A stretch of DNA of 64,000 nt from Stentor roeselii (lineage: Eukaryota > Ciliophora > Heterotrichea > Heterotrichida > Stentoridae). The stretch covers positions 124,001 to 188,000 of the forward strand of contig RSEH01000027.1 in assembly GCA_006503475.1 (NCBI GenBank). Direction: 5' to 3'. How positions within the stretch are numbered: position 1 is the stretch's first letter; each line of letters begins with the position of its first letter. A program made the translations under genes and the position numbers. Positions 48,122-57,600 of the stretch are shown in pieces. A model generated the notes under the pieces. It ran no database searches. It was not told the DNA's origin and saw only the letters and a list, made by a program, of their open reading frames with translations.

Positions 48122-48742
48122 ATGAAAGATCTCTATGATCAGATTTTTAAAGTGATTCTTTTAGGTAACTGGGGAGTCGGCAAGTCTTCCATTCTTCACC
48201 GAATCATAAACGACGACTTTCCAAGCCATTCAAGCACAGTAGGAGTTGAATTCATGCAGAAAGTGATCGACATTCACAAAAAAAAATCAATTCTTCAGAT
48301 CTGGGACACTGCAGGACAAGACCGATTCAGTTCAATGACATCCACTTATTATCGGGCAGCTGCAGGAGCTTTACTTGTTTACGACATAACGAATCGTGCG
48401 AGTTTCACATCTTTGAAGTCATGGTTAGAAGAAATCCAAGAAAAAACATCAGAAAGTATCGTTGTTATGGTCGTTGGCAATAAAATTGACCTGGGAACTG
48501 CCAGAACTGTTTCTTTTGATGAAGGTTTTGACTTTGCTAAACAAAATGGGTGTCTTTTCGCTGAGGTTTCTGCTTTGTATAATTTAGGTATTTGTGATTG
48601 CACTGAAGAACTTGTTTGGAAGATTTTCGAAGAGGGGAATAAAAGGGTTGAAACGAAGAGGTCTACTAGCAAACTTAGTTATGTAGAGGAGACAGACGAC
48701 GAATGGAATTTCGAAAGATGCAGAAAAAAATTCTGCTGTTAA
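48122..48742 (+). CDS. Rab-family small GTPase
   Basis: A 206-residue GTPase. The start is taken as the ATG at 48122 because the frame further upstream to 48107 lacks an ATG. Motifs are: P-loop GNWGVGKS (15-22), effector-loop Thr in SSTVGVEF, switch II WDTAGQDRF, the YYRAAAGALLVYDIT segment, NKID for guanine recognition and SAL in place of the usual SAK. A double cysteine ends the protein (FCC), as required for geranylgeranylation. It controls membrane traffic, but the subfamily is unclear; Trp17 in the P-loop is uncommon. Stop TAA; a tandem duplication begins 8 bp later. Confidence 0.92.
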   Translation: MKDLYDQIFKVILLGNWGVGKSSILHRIINDDFPSHSSTVGVEFMQKVIDIHKKKSILQIWDTAGQDRFSSMTSTYYRAAAGALLVYDITNRASFTSLKSWLEEIQEKTSESIVVMVVGNKIDLGTARTVSFDEGFDFAKQNGCLFAEVSALYNLGICDCTEELVWKIFEEGNKRVETKRSTSKLSYVEETDDEWNFERCRKKFCC

Positions 48743-48749
48743 ATTAAAC

Positions 48750-48863
48750 TCAAAAACCGGTAACTTTAAATCTACTTACTAGTAATTTTAAGCACCATTC
48801 TAATATTCAAAAACCGGTAACTTTAAATCTACTTACTAGTAATTTTAAGCACCATTCTAATAA
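48750..48863. repeat. 57-bp tandem duplication of the EF-hand gene's 3' end
   Basis: Two copies (48750-48806 and 48807-48863) differ at one base. The unit starts TCAAAAACCGGTAACTTT and ends ACCATTCTAATA. The downstream copy contains the last ~11 codons and the TAG stop of the minus-strand EF-hand gene; the upstream copy lies in the gap to the Rab gene. The near identity indicates a recent event or an assembly artefact. Confidence 0.9.
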
Positions 48864-49323
48864 AAGCATCCGAGTCTACTTTCCCATTAGGACAGTTATA
48901 GCCTTCTTCAATCAAATAGTCGATATCATCCTTTGAAATATTTTCTCCTACTTCTTTCGCCAAACTTCCAAATCGTTCAGAGTCAAGAAACTGGTTATCG
49001 TCAACATCTAAAGTTTCGAATAACTTTTGAAGCCCGGCCTTTGTGTCCACATTTCCAAGATGTGCTTGAAAATTCTCCATAAAAGACTTGAAATTGATTC
49101 CTTTTGGGTTTGCATCGGCCATCTTAGCGATTATTGAAAAAACTGTCGGGTATTTGTCATTTATTCCAATTGTTTCTAAAAAACCTAGCATTTCTTCTAG
49201 AGATACGAAGGGCTTACCGTGGTCGAATATATCGAAACCTTCTTTTGCGATGGTTACTTCTTCTTCTGAGAAGTTTTTAAGTTTGGACATGTCGGGCCAG
49301 TTTTTGAATGATCCTCTTGACAT
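48829..49323 (-). CDS. EF-hand protein, calmodulin/centrin-like, mostly degenerate loops
   Basis: A 164-residue protein with four EF-hand-like regions, the calmodulin/centrin layout. The best loop is the third, DVDDNQFLDSER (about 106-117), with Asp/Asn at positions 1, 3, 5 and 9 but Arg instead of Glu at position 12. Loops one (FDHGKPFVSLEEM), two (ADANPKGINFKSF) and four (GYNCPNGKVDSDAF) lack most ligands. It may bind Ca2+ weakly or act as a constitutive light-chain-type partner. Both ends of the gene are involved in short tandem repeats (48750-48863 and 49306-49480). Stop TAG. Confidence 0.85.
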   Translation of the reverse strand: MSRGSFKNWPDMSKLKNFSEEEVTIAKEGFDIFDHGKPFVSLEEMLGFLETIGINDKYPTVFSIIAKMADANPKGINFKSFMENFQAHLGNVDTKAGLQKLFETLDVDDNQFLDSERFGSLAKEVGENISKDDIDYLIEEGYNCPNGKVDSDAFIRMVLKITSK

Positions 49324-49480
49324 TGATATTATAAATGTCTAGAATTAATAATTTTTAAGGATTCTTTGGGAGGTTGAATGATACTCTGATATTGATATTA
49401 TAAATATCGAACTTTAATAATTTTTAAGGATTCTTTTAAAGTTTTGAATGAACCTCTTGATATTGGTATTATAAATGTCC
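49306..49480. repeat. 70-bp tandem repeat spanning a divergent promoter
   Basis: Two and a half copies with a strict 70-bp period start at 49306, 49376 and 49446. Each begins GAATGAncCTCT and contains TATTATAAAT; the first two full copies also share TTAATAATTTTTAAGGATTCTTT. The first copy includes the ATG of the minus-strand EF-hand gene; the third partial copy supplies the ATG of the plus-strand Myb gene (TATAAATGTCC). So both translation starts arose within the same repeat family. Confidence 0.9.
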
Positions 49481-50446
49481 ACAGGCCGTAAATGGCAAGA
49501 TTCAAAAGAAAAGCCTTTAAAGTCCGGTAAATGGACCGAAAAAGAACTAAACCACCTGAAACGTCTTCTCTGCAAATACGCTAACCGTAAGAACCTTTCA
49601 CCAGAGCAACTATCAAGTCTCTGCAGCGATTCAACGCCCTCAGGTTTCGAAGGAATTTGGACTCGTCTAGCATCTTACTTTCCATCACGTTCAGTTCAAT
49701 CAGTTCACAACGCCTGCAAGCGTTATTTCAACCCAAACAACTACAAAGGCACCTGGTCAATAGAAGAAGAAAGAACTTTAATAGAGTTCGTCAATTCAAA
49801 TGGGCAGAAATGGAAAGACTTGGGTGATTTATTATCAAGAACCTCATCAAATGTGAAAGACAAGTGGAAACAAATGGGAGGGAAACATAACGAGCTTAGA
49901 AAAAGAGGAACTTGGAGCGCAATTGAAACAAAAGAACTAGTTTTACTTGTTTTTAAATACCTTTTACTTGAAACTAAAGAAGTTGAACTGGTTTCAGTTG
50001 AAAATGAAGACTTTTGTGTTAACCAACTTCTAGCTTTGATTAGAAAAAATAAAAAAAAACTTGATGATGCTGAAATTTCTTGGAATTCTATTTCGGATGT
50101 GTTTAAAACTCGGTCAAGTGTTGACTGCCGTACACGCTGGGACCATATCATTCATACAAAATTTCCTGAAAGTAAAATTTTCACTCAAGAAGACGACATC
50201 TTCCTCTTCTCTTCAGTAAAAGCGCAAAAAGTAACAAAATTAGAAAAAGTCGACTTTTCAATGATCAACAATGGAAAAAATGAAGAAGACAACAGGTCTC
50301 GATTCAAAATTCTTTCAAAAGCAATGAGCGGAAGACTAAAGCTTTCACTTGATGAAGTCCTTAACAGACTAGAAGACTCTTACAAGCAAGTCGCAAGAAA
50401 AGAAGACTCAAGCATCATCGATTATTACAACTCTCACTATAAATAA
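49475..50446 (+). CDS. Myb/SANT-repeat DNA-binding protein, DMTF1/REB1/TTF1-like
   Basis: A 323-residue protein with three or four Myb-type repeats spread over residues ~15-245: GKWTEKELNHLKRLL, GTWSIEEERTLIEFVNSNGQ then KWKDLG and DKWKQM, GTWSAIETKELVLLV, and a fourth carrying SVDCRTRWDHII and FTQEDDIFLF. Spaced tryptophans and the CRTRWDHI motif resemble DMTF1, fission yeast Reb1 and mammalian TTF1, which bind rDNA terminators or promoters. Nuclear DNA binding is well supported; the specific role is inference. It ends 11 bp from the convergent CH-domain gene. Stop TAA. Confidence 0.85.
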   Translation: MSTGRKWQDSKEKPLKSGKWTEKELNHLKRLLCKYANRKNLSPEQLSSLCSDSTPSGFEGIWTRLASYFPSRSVQSVHNACKRYFNPNNYKGTWSIEEERTLIEFVNSNGQKWKDLGDLLSRTSSNVKDKWKQMGGKHNELRKRGTWSAIETKELVLLVFKYLLLETKEVELVSVENEDFCVNQLLALIRKNKKKLDDAEISWNSISDVFKTRSSVDCRTRWDHIIHTKFPESKIFTQEDDIFLFSSVKAQKVTKLEKVDFSMINNGKNEEDNRSRFKILSKAMSGRLKLSLDEVLNRLEDSYKQVARKEDSSIIDYYNSHYK

Positions 50447-50457
50447 ACTTAGGAAAA

Positions 50458-52350
50458 TTATGAAAGTTTTAGTAAATCGTTAAGAAATGCTCTAATCGTC
50501 TCTCCATCTCCTGAAACTATCAAATCGTCTAAATATTTGTACTTCATTGGGAAGTCACTTGTGGAGTAAAGCACTTCAAGTCCTTTACGCAGGTTCCAAA
50601 GGGCTTGAGCGTTGGTTTTAGGAGAAATTACCAAGTTTTCCAGTTGAACTTTGCAGATTTTTTCGATAATTTCACAGATTTTTAAACCGTTTTTAAATTC
50701 ATTTAAAACTGAACCTGTCAAGTTGTTAACTTTTATATTTTGATGCATCATCCATTCTTCTAGTTCTTTTCCCTGCTTAAAACTCTTAAATTCTCCAAGA
50801 TTTCCTGTTTTTTTCTCGATTTTCACATGTTTTTCAGTGAAATTCAGCAGGTCTTCAAGTAACCCGATGATAACAACAAGTTCGCCTTTATAGATTTCAT
50901 AGAAACTTTGAGTGAACCTTTGAGACATTTTCGGAGTTTTTCTGAAAATTTCTAAAGTTTTTTGAATAATTTCTAAATTGTCGTCAGTTTCAATGATTTC
51001 AGAATCAGGGAAAAATTTAGAAACGACTTGTGAAAGGACTTGTCCTGACTGAACAAGTGGAATGACGTCAAAAATTGAATGGATTGAAACGTTGATGATT
51101 TCTGAAGATTTTAACCAAGAGAGTACTTTTTCTTCAAGGTCTTTGAAAATCACCAGTTTTTTTTTTCCGGTTTTTTCGTTGAAGTTGTTCATCAACTCGA
51201 AAAGGATTTCCCAGGCAAAGTCTTCAGAAACGATTATTTTTTCAGAGGAAACTTTAAAAAGTCCTTGTTTTTCTAGAAATTTCAAAGAGAGGAAGAAGTT
51301 GTTTTGACAGTCTTCAAGGGTTTCAGGAGATTTGATGAAGTTTAAATCGATGTTGAAAAGTTTTTGGATTAACTCGCAGAGAAGAGTTCCGTTTTCTAAG
51401 GTGTTTTTAGTGAAGGAGTCTGAAAAAATTACGTGTTTTAAGAGGCCGAGTGAAGAGATCCACTCGATTATGGAGTGCTTTGTTGATGTTGAGACTTGAA
51501 ATTTGGATTTTGATGGCTTTGGGGTGGCAGGATGAACCAAGACTCTCTTCGGACTAGGAGACTTCCTGACCCTTTCATTTTTTTTCTTCAAGTAATACCC
51601 TCTAATATCCGACAACAGTCCATAAATCACTTCTTGCTTCCCTTCATAAATCCCCGAAGAAGTATACAAAAACCTTCTATTCACCGATGTCGATTTTCTC
51701 AAAAACCTCAAACAAAAGTTAATATTTTTAATGCAATCAGCGACTGACTTGGGTTTCAAAACAATTCCCTCAATTTTAACAGGATCACTTTCCAATTTTT
51801 TCATCAGTTCCATCAAAGACACTCCATACCTAATGCGATAAAGAAACTCATGCATAAAAATCCCTGGAGGGATCAACTTAAGTTCTTGAAGCCACCTATG
51901 AAGACTTTCTTTCTCATCTTGAAACTCATTCAATTCTTCTTCATTGTTGAAGGTCTTGTAAATGTTGCTTGAGTTTAAACTACTCCAGATCCTGCCTTGT
52001 GAGTACTTTTTAGAGTTTTTTGAAAGACTTTTAAGGATAATCTTGCAAACAATGAACAATACTCCTGAGTCGTTTTGGATTTCGTCAGGGTAAAAGTCGC
52101 TTAAGTTGCAGTGAAAGTGAATTTTCATGAAATCGATTATCACTGACCAACGCGCTGAGATGCTTTCTTTGGAAAATCCTTGAATCACTGTAAATAAATC
52201 TTGACGGTGAATGGAACTGAGAATGATCTGACTCATGATAAAACCACTTTTTAGGTCTTCTATGGAAGAAATCGTGCAGAACTCGTAGTTGTTCACTTCT
52301 TGAACAAGAGAACTGTACTCGCTTTGCAGGTTGCCCAGAATAAAATACAT
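50458..52350 (-). CDS. Protein with about five tandem calponin-homology-like domains
   Basis: A 630-residue protein with nothing but CH-like modules and short linkers. Recurrent features are an N-terminal W-x-(x)-L helix, an NGxxLxxL/SGxVLxxV helix, a P-x-(T/S) followed by an asparagine-containing helix, and a final G-(E/D)-x-x-V/I-I-x-x-L-L helix. Modules lie at about 148-254 (HRWLQEL...QEVIYGLLSDI), 293-390 (IIEWISSLGLL...ENGTLLCEL), 406-505 (VLSWLKSSEI...ELVVIIGLLED) and 528-630 (LEEWMMHQNI...ETIRAFLNDLL), with a weaker one at 3-110. CH domains bind actin or microtubules. The tandem five-fold layout is not one I recognise. Start context CTAATAAATG. Confidence 0.72.
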   Translation of the reverse strand: MYFILGNLQSEYSSLVQEVNNYEFCTISSIEDLKSGFIMSQIILSSIHRQDLFTVIQGFSKESISARWSVIIDFMKIHFHCNLSDFYPDEIQNDSGVLFIVCKIILKSLSKNSKKYSQGRIWSSLNSSNIYKTFNNEEELNEFQDEKESLHRWLQELKLIPPGIFMHEFLYRIRYGVSLMELMKKLESDPVKIEGIVLKPKSVADCIKNINFCLRFLRKSTSVNRRFLYTSSGIYEGKQEVIYGLLSDIRGYYLKKKNERVRKSPSPKRVLVHPATPKPSKSKFQVSTSTKHSIIEWISSLGLLKHVIFSDSFTKNTLENGTLLCELIQKLFNIDLNFIKSPETLEDCQNNFFLSLKFLEKQGLFKVSSEKIIVSEDFAWEILFELMNNFNEKTGKKKLVIFKDLEEKVLSWLKSSEIINVSIHSIFDVIPLVQSGQVLSQVVSKFFPDSEIIETDDNLEIIQKTLEIFRKTPKMSQRFTQSFYEIYKGELVVIIGLLEDLLNFTEKHVKIEKKTGNLGEFKSFKQGKELEEWMMHQNIKVNNLTGSVLNEFKNGLKICEIIEKICKVQLENLVISPKTNAQALWNLRKGLEVLYSTSDFPMKYKYLDDLIVSGDGETIRAFLNDLLKLS

Positions 52351-52416
52351 TTATTAGAAATTAATTCAGACGTTAGAGGATTAGGTTCAGAGAATATTGA
52401 CTTTTATTAATTTTTT

Positions 52417-54288
52417 ATGAAAAGCAATAAAGAACTGAAAAATCGACTCACTTTCACTGGAAACATGATTTTAAAGGAACAGAGCTTTGAAGGGAATCGA
52501 GAAAGTTACTCTAGGACTATGGTTGATCGACTTTCTGAAGAACTTAAACAGAAGGAGTCTGTGATTTCTTTTCTGAATATGCATAACAGTGAATGGAAAG
52601 CGAAAAGTGAAGAACTGGTTAAGGAAAACTCGATGCTTAGAGCCAAGTTAAGTCAGGTTTATGGAGAAAATATGAGTCTGGTTCATCAAAAGCATCAGGA
52701 TGAAATTGGTAGATATGTTTCTTCAGAGCTTTATCTAAAACAAGAAACCTCAAAACTAGAAAATAAACTAAAGAGTATCATAAACGAAAACTCCGACCTA
52801 GTCCTGAAAAACTCAAATCTTTCTGATGAAATCGCCTCACTCAAAGACCAGTTAAAATCTCAACACCCAAAGATAAAAAAGCAAAACACCCAAAACTCCA
52901 AATTCCAAACTCTAAAATCTCAATTAGAATCCGTGAAATCAACATTCAAAGCCCTTCTAAAAACCAAAGATTCTTTAGAATCCCTTGAAAACCTCTGCAA
53001 CTTTTCACTAACCTCCTTAAAATCCCAGGCAGCTCTGAATGAAAACAGCTTGAAACTAGAAAAAAGTCGTTTAGAAGTCTCTCTTCAAATAAGATCGCAA
53101 GAGCTCTCTTCTCTATCATCAGACCTTCATTCAAAATCCGTTCAAATAAAAGAGTTAGAAGACCAAAACCTTTCCTTAACCAAGTCCTTATCATCTCTGA
53201 CCTCGAAATACAACCTTCTTGAAAAAGAATATTTAAGAACAAATCCAGTCATAAGTGAAAAATCGAATCAAAACAATTTAAAAAAACTAAAGCAAGACCT
53301 TCAAGAGTCAAATGAAAAAAACAATTATCTTGAAAATTCTCAAAAGCTTTTAATGGACCAGATCCAAAATTCAGTCCTTTCAACCTTAAAAGTCCTTCAC
53401 ATCCCTCCACATCACATCAGCCCAGAAGAGGTCTTCAAGACTTTCCCAGTAATCAACAACTCAATCTTACAATTATTCGATAAAACCTCAGCCCAATCCT
53501 TAAAAATCCAAGAAAACGAAGAAAAAATTTCAGAACTTCTTGAAAAAATCTCAAAACTCGAATCAAAAAACGATTTTTTCGCCTTAACCCAAAAACACGA
53601 CCTAGAACAGGAGGTTGATCGTTTAACCATTGAAATCAATTCTCTATCTTCACAACTTGAAGAAAAAGACATGAAAATCAAAACTTCCACCATAAAGATC
53701 CAAAGACTACAAGAAGAAATCAAGTCCTCATTTGAAAAAATCGACTCTTTAAAGCATCAACTATCACAAAGTTCTCATTTCCAAAACCTTGCCAACCATC
53801 TCCAAGACTCCCTTTCATTCGAGACAGCTTCAAAGAACCATCTCGAATCCGAAATCCAGAAACTTCAAAAGAAAATAAAAGACCTTGAAAATCGAAATTC
53901 AAAACCCGCGGACCCTCATTCTTTCCTTCTTCAAAAAATCGAGTCAATGAAGACCGAGCTTGAAAATTTCTGTCCAAGTGAAAACAAGTCCTTTCAAGAC
54001 CGTCAACAAAAGACCCGCCTGGTGACGTCTCTTTCAACCCCAGTGAACAAGATGGTCTTTACCTTGAAAATGATAGAAGAAGACCTTTCCTGTAAGTCCT
54101 GTCTTAAAATCGAAGACTGTGATTTTTGCACTTCAGGACATTTCAGCTGTTCAAAGTGCTTCTCATCTTGCAAGACCTGTCAAGGGACTTACTTGAGTTC
54201 CAGTCTTTTTTTCCGTCTTTCGCGAAGATTACGTGACTTGTCGCTGAGTTCGAAGGAAGCGAGCGAATTATTAACTGTATTTACTTAA
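52417..54288 (+). CDS. Long coiled-coil protein with a C-terminal cysteine cluster
   Basis: A 623-residue protein, almost entirely heptad coiled coil from about residue 25 to 520 (KLKSIINENSDLVLKNSNLS, EQEVDRLTIEINSLSSQLEE). Residues 559-588 contain a compact zinc-binding-like cluster: CKSC, CDFC, H575, CSKC, CKTC, in RING-like order though shorter than a standard RING. That could make it a scaffold with a small zinc module or a divergent E3. It starts 66 bp from the divergent CH-domain gene, and its stop overlaps the stop of the convergent PH gene. Ser/Leu-rich with a C-rich coding strand. Confidence 0.75.
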   Translation: MKSNKELKNRLTFTGNMILKEQSFEGNRESYSRTMVDRLSEELKQKESVISFLNMHNSEWKAKSEELVKENSMLRAKLSQVYGENMSLVHQKHQDEIGRYVSSELYLKQETSKLENKLKSIINENSDLVLKNSNLSDEIASLKDQLKSQHPKIKKQNTQNSKFQTLKSQLESVKSTFKALLKTKDSLESLENLCNFSLTSLKSQAALNENSLKLEKSRLEVSLQIRSQELSSLSSDLHSKSVQIKELEDQNLSLTKSLSSLTSKYNLLEKEYLRTNPVISEKSNQNNLKKLKQDLQESNEKNNYLENSQKLLMDQIQNSVLSTLKVLHIPPHHISPEEVFKTFPVINNSILQLFDKTSAQSLKIQENEEKISELLEKISKLESKNDFFALTQKHDLEQEVDRLTIEINSLSSQLEEKDMKIKTSTIKIQRLQEEIKSSFEKIDSLKHQLSQSSHFQNLANHLQDSLSFETASKNHLESEIQKLQKKIKDLENRNSKPADPHSFLLQKIESMKTELENFCPSENKSFQDRQQKTRLVTSLSTPVNKMVFTLKMIEEDLSCKSCLKIEDCDFCTSGHFSCSKCFSSCKTCQGTYLSSSLFFRLSRRLRDLSLSSKEASELLTVFT

Positions 54289-54635
54289 AGATGCTTCAAA
54301 CCCGTATGAATGAAGATCTCTCCTAAAACACTTATCCACTCGTCTCGACTTTCCTGACTTTCAGCGGCGAAGTAGAATTCTCTGTCAAAAGTCATCATTT
54401 TGAAGGTGTTTGCCTTGTTGAGTTCTTCGTCTGCAGGTAAAATACTGTTGAACTCGGATAATAAGATTTGTTCTGTCGGGTCTTTTAACTTTCCTTGGGT
54501 TTTAAAGGTGCAGAGGTAGTTGGGTGTTAGGACTATCCAACGTTTTCGCCAGCCTTTTAGAAAACGAGACCTTTTTTCAAGCCAGCCTTCTTTTATGATG
54601 ACTTCGAAGTTCTCTTCTATGGGTTTTCCTTCCAT
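54285..54635 (-). CDS. Small PH-domain protein
   Basis: A 116-residue protein that is essentially one pleckstrin-homology domain (about 14-108): IKEGWLEKRSRFLKGWRKRW, then IVLTPNYLCTF, and the closing helix with the invariant Trp in SRDEWISVLGEIF. The basic RSRFLKGWRKRW strand pair is the usual phosphoinositide-binding site. The ATG (54635) is in the same frame as, and only 3 nt beyond, the stop of the 1,357-residue surface protein, reading TAA-TAA-ATG. The stop codon shares the palindrome TTAA with the stop of the convergent gene. Confidence 0.88.
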   Translation of the reverse strand: MEGKPIEENFEVIIKEGWLEKRSRFLKGWRKRWIVLTPNYLCTFKTQGKLKDPTEQILLSEFNSILPADEELNKANTFKMMTFDREFYFAAESQESRDEWISVLGEIFIHTGLKHL

Positions 54636-54638
54636 TTA

Positions 54639-57600
54639 TTAAGATTTTAAAGACTCTAGTTCTCGAAATTCGTTTTTGTAGTCAAATAAGGCCAAATCGT
54701 TCACCGCTCGGCCTTTTCGCATGAATTTCTTGATTAGGTAGTAAATTGATAGGGAAAGAAGGAGGACTATTAAGAAAATCACTAAAAGCATCCAGAATTT
54801 AAAAGTTTCTTTGAATATCTTGTCGGGTTGACTGTATTTTTCGATTGTTAAGGTGAAGGAAGCTGTGCTTATTCCGGATTTTGAGTTTTTCACGTTTATT
54901 TTAAAGGATTTTTTTCTTGATTTTTCACAGGACTTGCTTGTGTCGATTTCGAGCGTGAATGGACTTAAGCTGAATATTGCTTTGGTTCCGCTGTTTACGA
55001 GGGCTAGGGTACCGTTTGGGTCGAGGAAGGTTGAGAGACGAAGAGGGTCTGTTGATGCGTTGGGCAAGTTGAAGTCGATCAGAATGTTTGAGAGGTTGCT
55101 GGATAACAGGTCAACAATATGAACAGAGAAATTTCCACTATTGTTCATTTGCAAATAAGCATAATGAGGAAAATCATCACTAGAACACCTAAGTGACGAC
55201 TGAACAGCCTCATAAGTATCAGTATACGCTAAAATCGATGACTGAAACCTAGGAAGTGTCCAATTATACAAATAGTAAATATTAATATCAGTATTATCCA
55301 TCGCTATCAATAAATTCGACCCACAAACAATAACCGAATACCCAACCAAACTACTCTCAAAGCTAACTAATCCACTATCCTCACAAATCAAATCCCTTTG
55401 AAACTTGACAATCCTAAGTCCAAAGTAAACATCAAGTGCATAAATATAAAATACACTAAACATCGGGTCAAAAATAACATCAAAGTCACTCAAATAATAA
55501 TTATCCAAAAAGAAAACTTCAGAAAAAATACAAGAATGATTAAAAATCGTCAAAATCCCTCCTTGAATGATTCCATGAGTGATCGTCAAATGATTACTAT
55601 AAAAAGTTGAAAGTGATTGAATGTAGTACTCTTCAGCAGTTAAAACAATAAACTCGCCTCCATTGAGTCCAGTAGTCTTCATCTTAAGTGGAGAAAAGTC
55701 GACATTCAGCACATGTTCCACCCAAAGTCCAAAAAAATCGTATTTAGCGAAGACCAGAACATGAAATAAAGAATCAAGTCCTGATATTTCTTTATAAATA
55801 TTCTGAGCAACTGAGCATCCAACTACAAAGTAAACAGATTCCAAGTCATTAATCACAGAACCAGTGTGACAGTCACAGATGTAAGAATTATTCACATCAA
55901 AAGTTTGAATCTCTAGAATTTCTGACATGCTGAAATCAAGAATGTAAAGTTGACACATTTTTACAGAAATAAACATCTGCAACTTCTGAGAGTAGAAAAT
56001 AACGTCGTAGTTTTCTTGTGGCTTTAGTTCTCGACTCATGTAAAAACGTTGTCCAAGTTGCACGTAGTCCGGGTTGTCCACCAGTTGTCCGTTTAAGTCT
56101 TGCCCTAAGAAAATGTCTCCAAGAGGTAGGAGAAAGACTTGTCCACATTGATATTTCATGTTATTTTCCTGTATTTGCCTTATTTTTGTTTCATTTTTAT
56201 ATATTGTCTCGCCATTCACCATCAGACTAAGAGGAATCGAGAGGTTTACCTCGTTAAATTGATTTTCAATTGAACAGTTAATCAATGCTCCATATTGAAT
56301 ACTAGAAATATTATCATTTTCAATGATTTTTACAGTGAAGTTCAAATTGTTGTATTTTTCAGGAACTTCAAATAAAGACACGAAATTTTCATTTAAAAAG
56401 TAAAGACGAAGAGGGTGGGTTTCATCTGAGTACCCTGAGAACTCTGGCCAGTTGTTTAGAGAAACGTTTACAATAGTTGAATTTGTCACCCATTGAAGCG
56501 TGTTGATTATCAGAATTTGAGACTCGGTGTAACTGATCAGGTAATCTTTGTAAAGTTTCAGTTTTCCTCCAGGCAAGACTAAGAATTTTTTTAAATAGTT
56601 GAAGTAAAAATCGTACATATGAACTTGAAAGTCCTCATCTACTACTAAAATATTTGTATATGATAAGATCTTCTTTCCTGAATAGTCTAAAGATAACATC
56701 GGTCCATTTATTTCGTTTTTAATCAACCAAGTCGTGTCAAGGTCAATTATCATTAGTTGGCTTGTATTCAGTAAAACTGCCAGGTAGTTATCTTGAAGTA
56801 AAAAAGAACTTTCAATTTTACCTGGAAGCTTAGAATTCATTATTTTATCAGGGAACCAGATGCGATTATCAAATATTTTATAAGTATAAGCCCCAAATTC
56901 AGCCTCACAAACAATGTAATATCTTGAACAACTCACTCTTAAACAAGGACTTTTTAATGATTCTTTCGAGGTTACTAGAAATAAAGGATCTGATGAATAA
57001 ATAATCAATCCTGTGAAATTTTCAGAAATCTCAGCATAGATCACGTAGCCTACTTCACATTTTATTATATTTTTTATATTAGCTCCTGATTCTGAAATAG
57101 AAGTGATTAAAGATGTCTGGTTGTAAATAGAAGCTGTTGATATATTGTATAAAATTATAATATCACCATTTCCTACAATTGATGTAAAATTATTTGGACC
57201 GATTTCAAGTTTTTCAACTTCTCGAAAGTTTGGCACCCATTTCAATTCATCTTTAAAATAAGAGCATTGACAATCAAGTTGAAAATTACAACTTTTCACT
57301 GAAAGATTCCCTCCAATGACATACATTTGCCAAGGTATCCAAACCTGAGCAGTTAAATTATCAAAGTAAACTTCAATGGCTTCCATTGCGAAAGGCTGGG
57401 CATATCCAGGATTTTTATCAGGTCGTGAAACATTAAAAAACAAAGAAGCAGTCCGAAGTGGAAACTGTTGAAGAGCAGTTAAGTTATACCTAAAGCTTTG
57501 TTCAGAAGAGGAAAAAGTAAGTTTCGGGTAATAAAAAGTGACATTAAAAAGCTCAATACTTCCATTTTGACCAGATAAAAACACACAGTTCGACTTGTAA

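Noticed and set aside
48750-49480. Direct repeats as a CRISPR array or telomere-like sequence
   Set aside because: There are only two to three adjacent copies, with no unique spacers, and they coincide with gene ends. They are simple tandem duplications.
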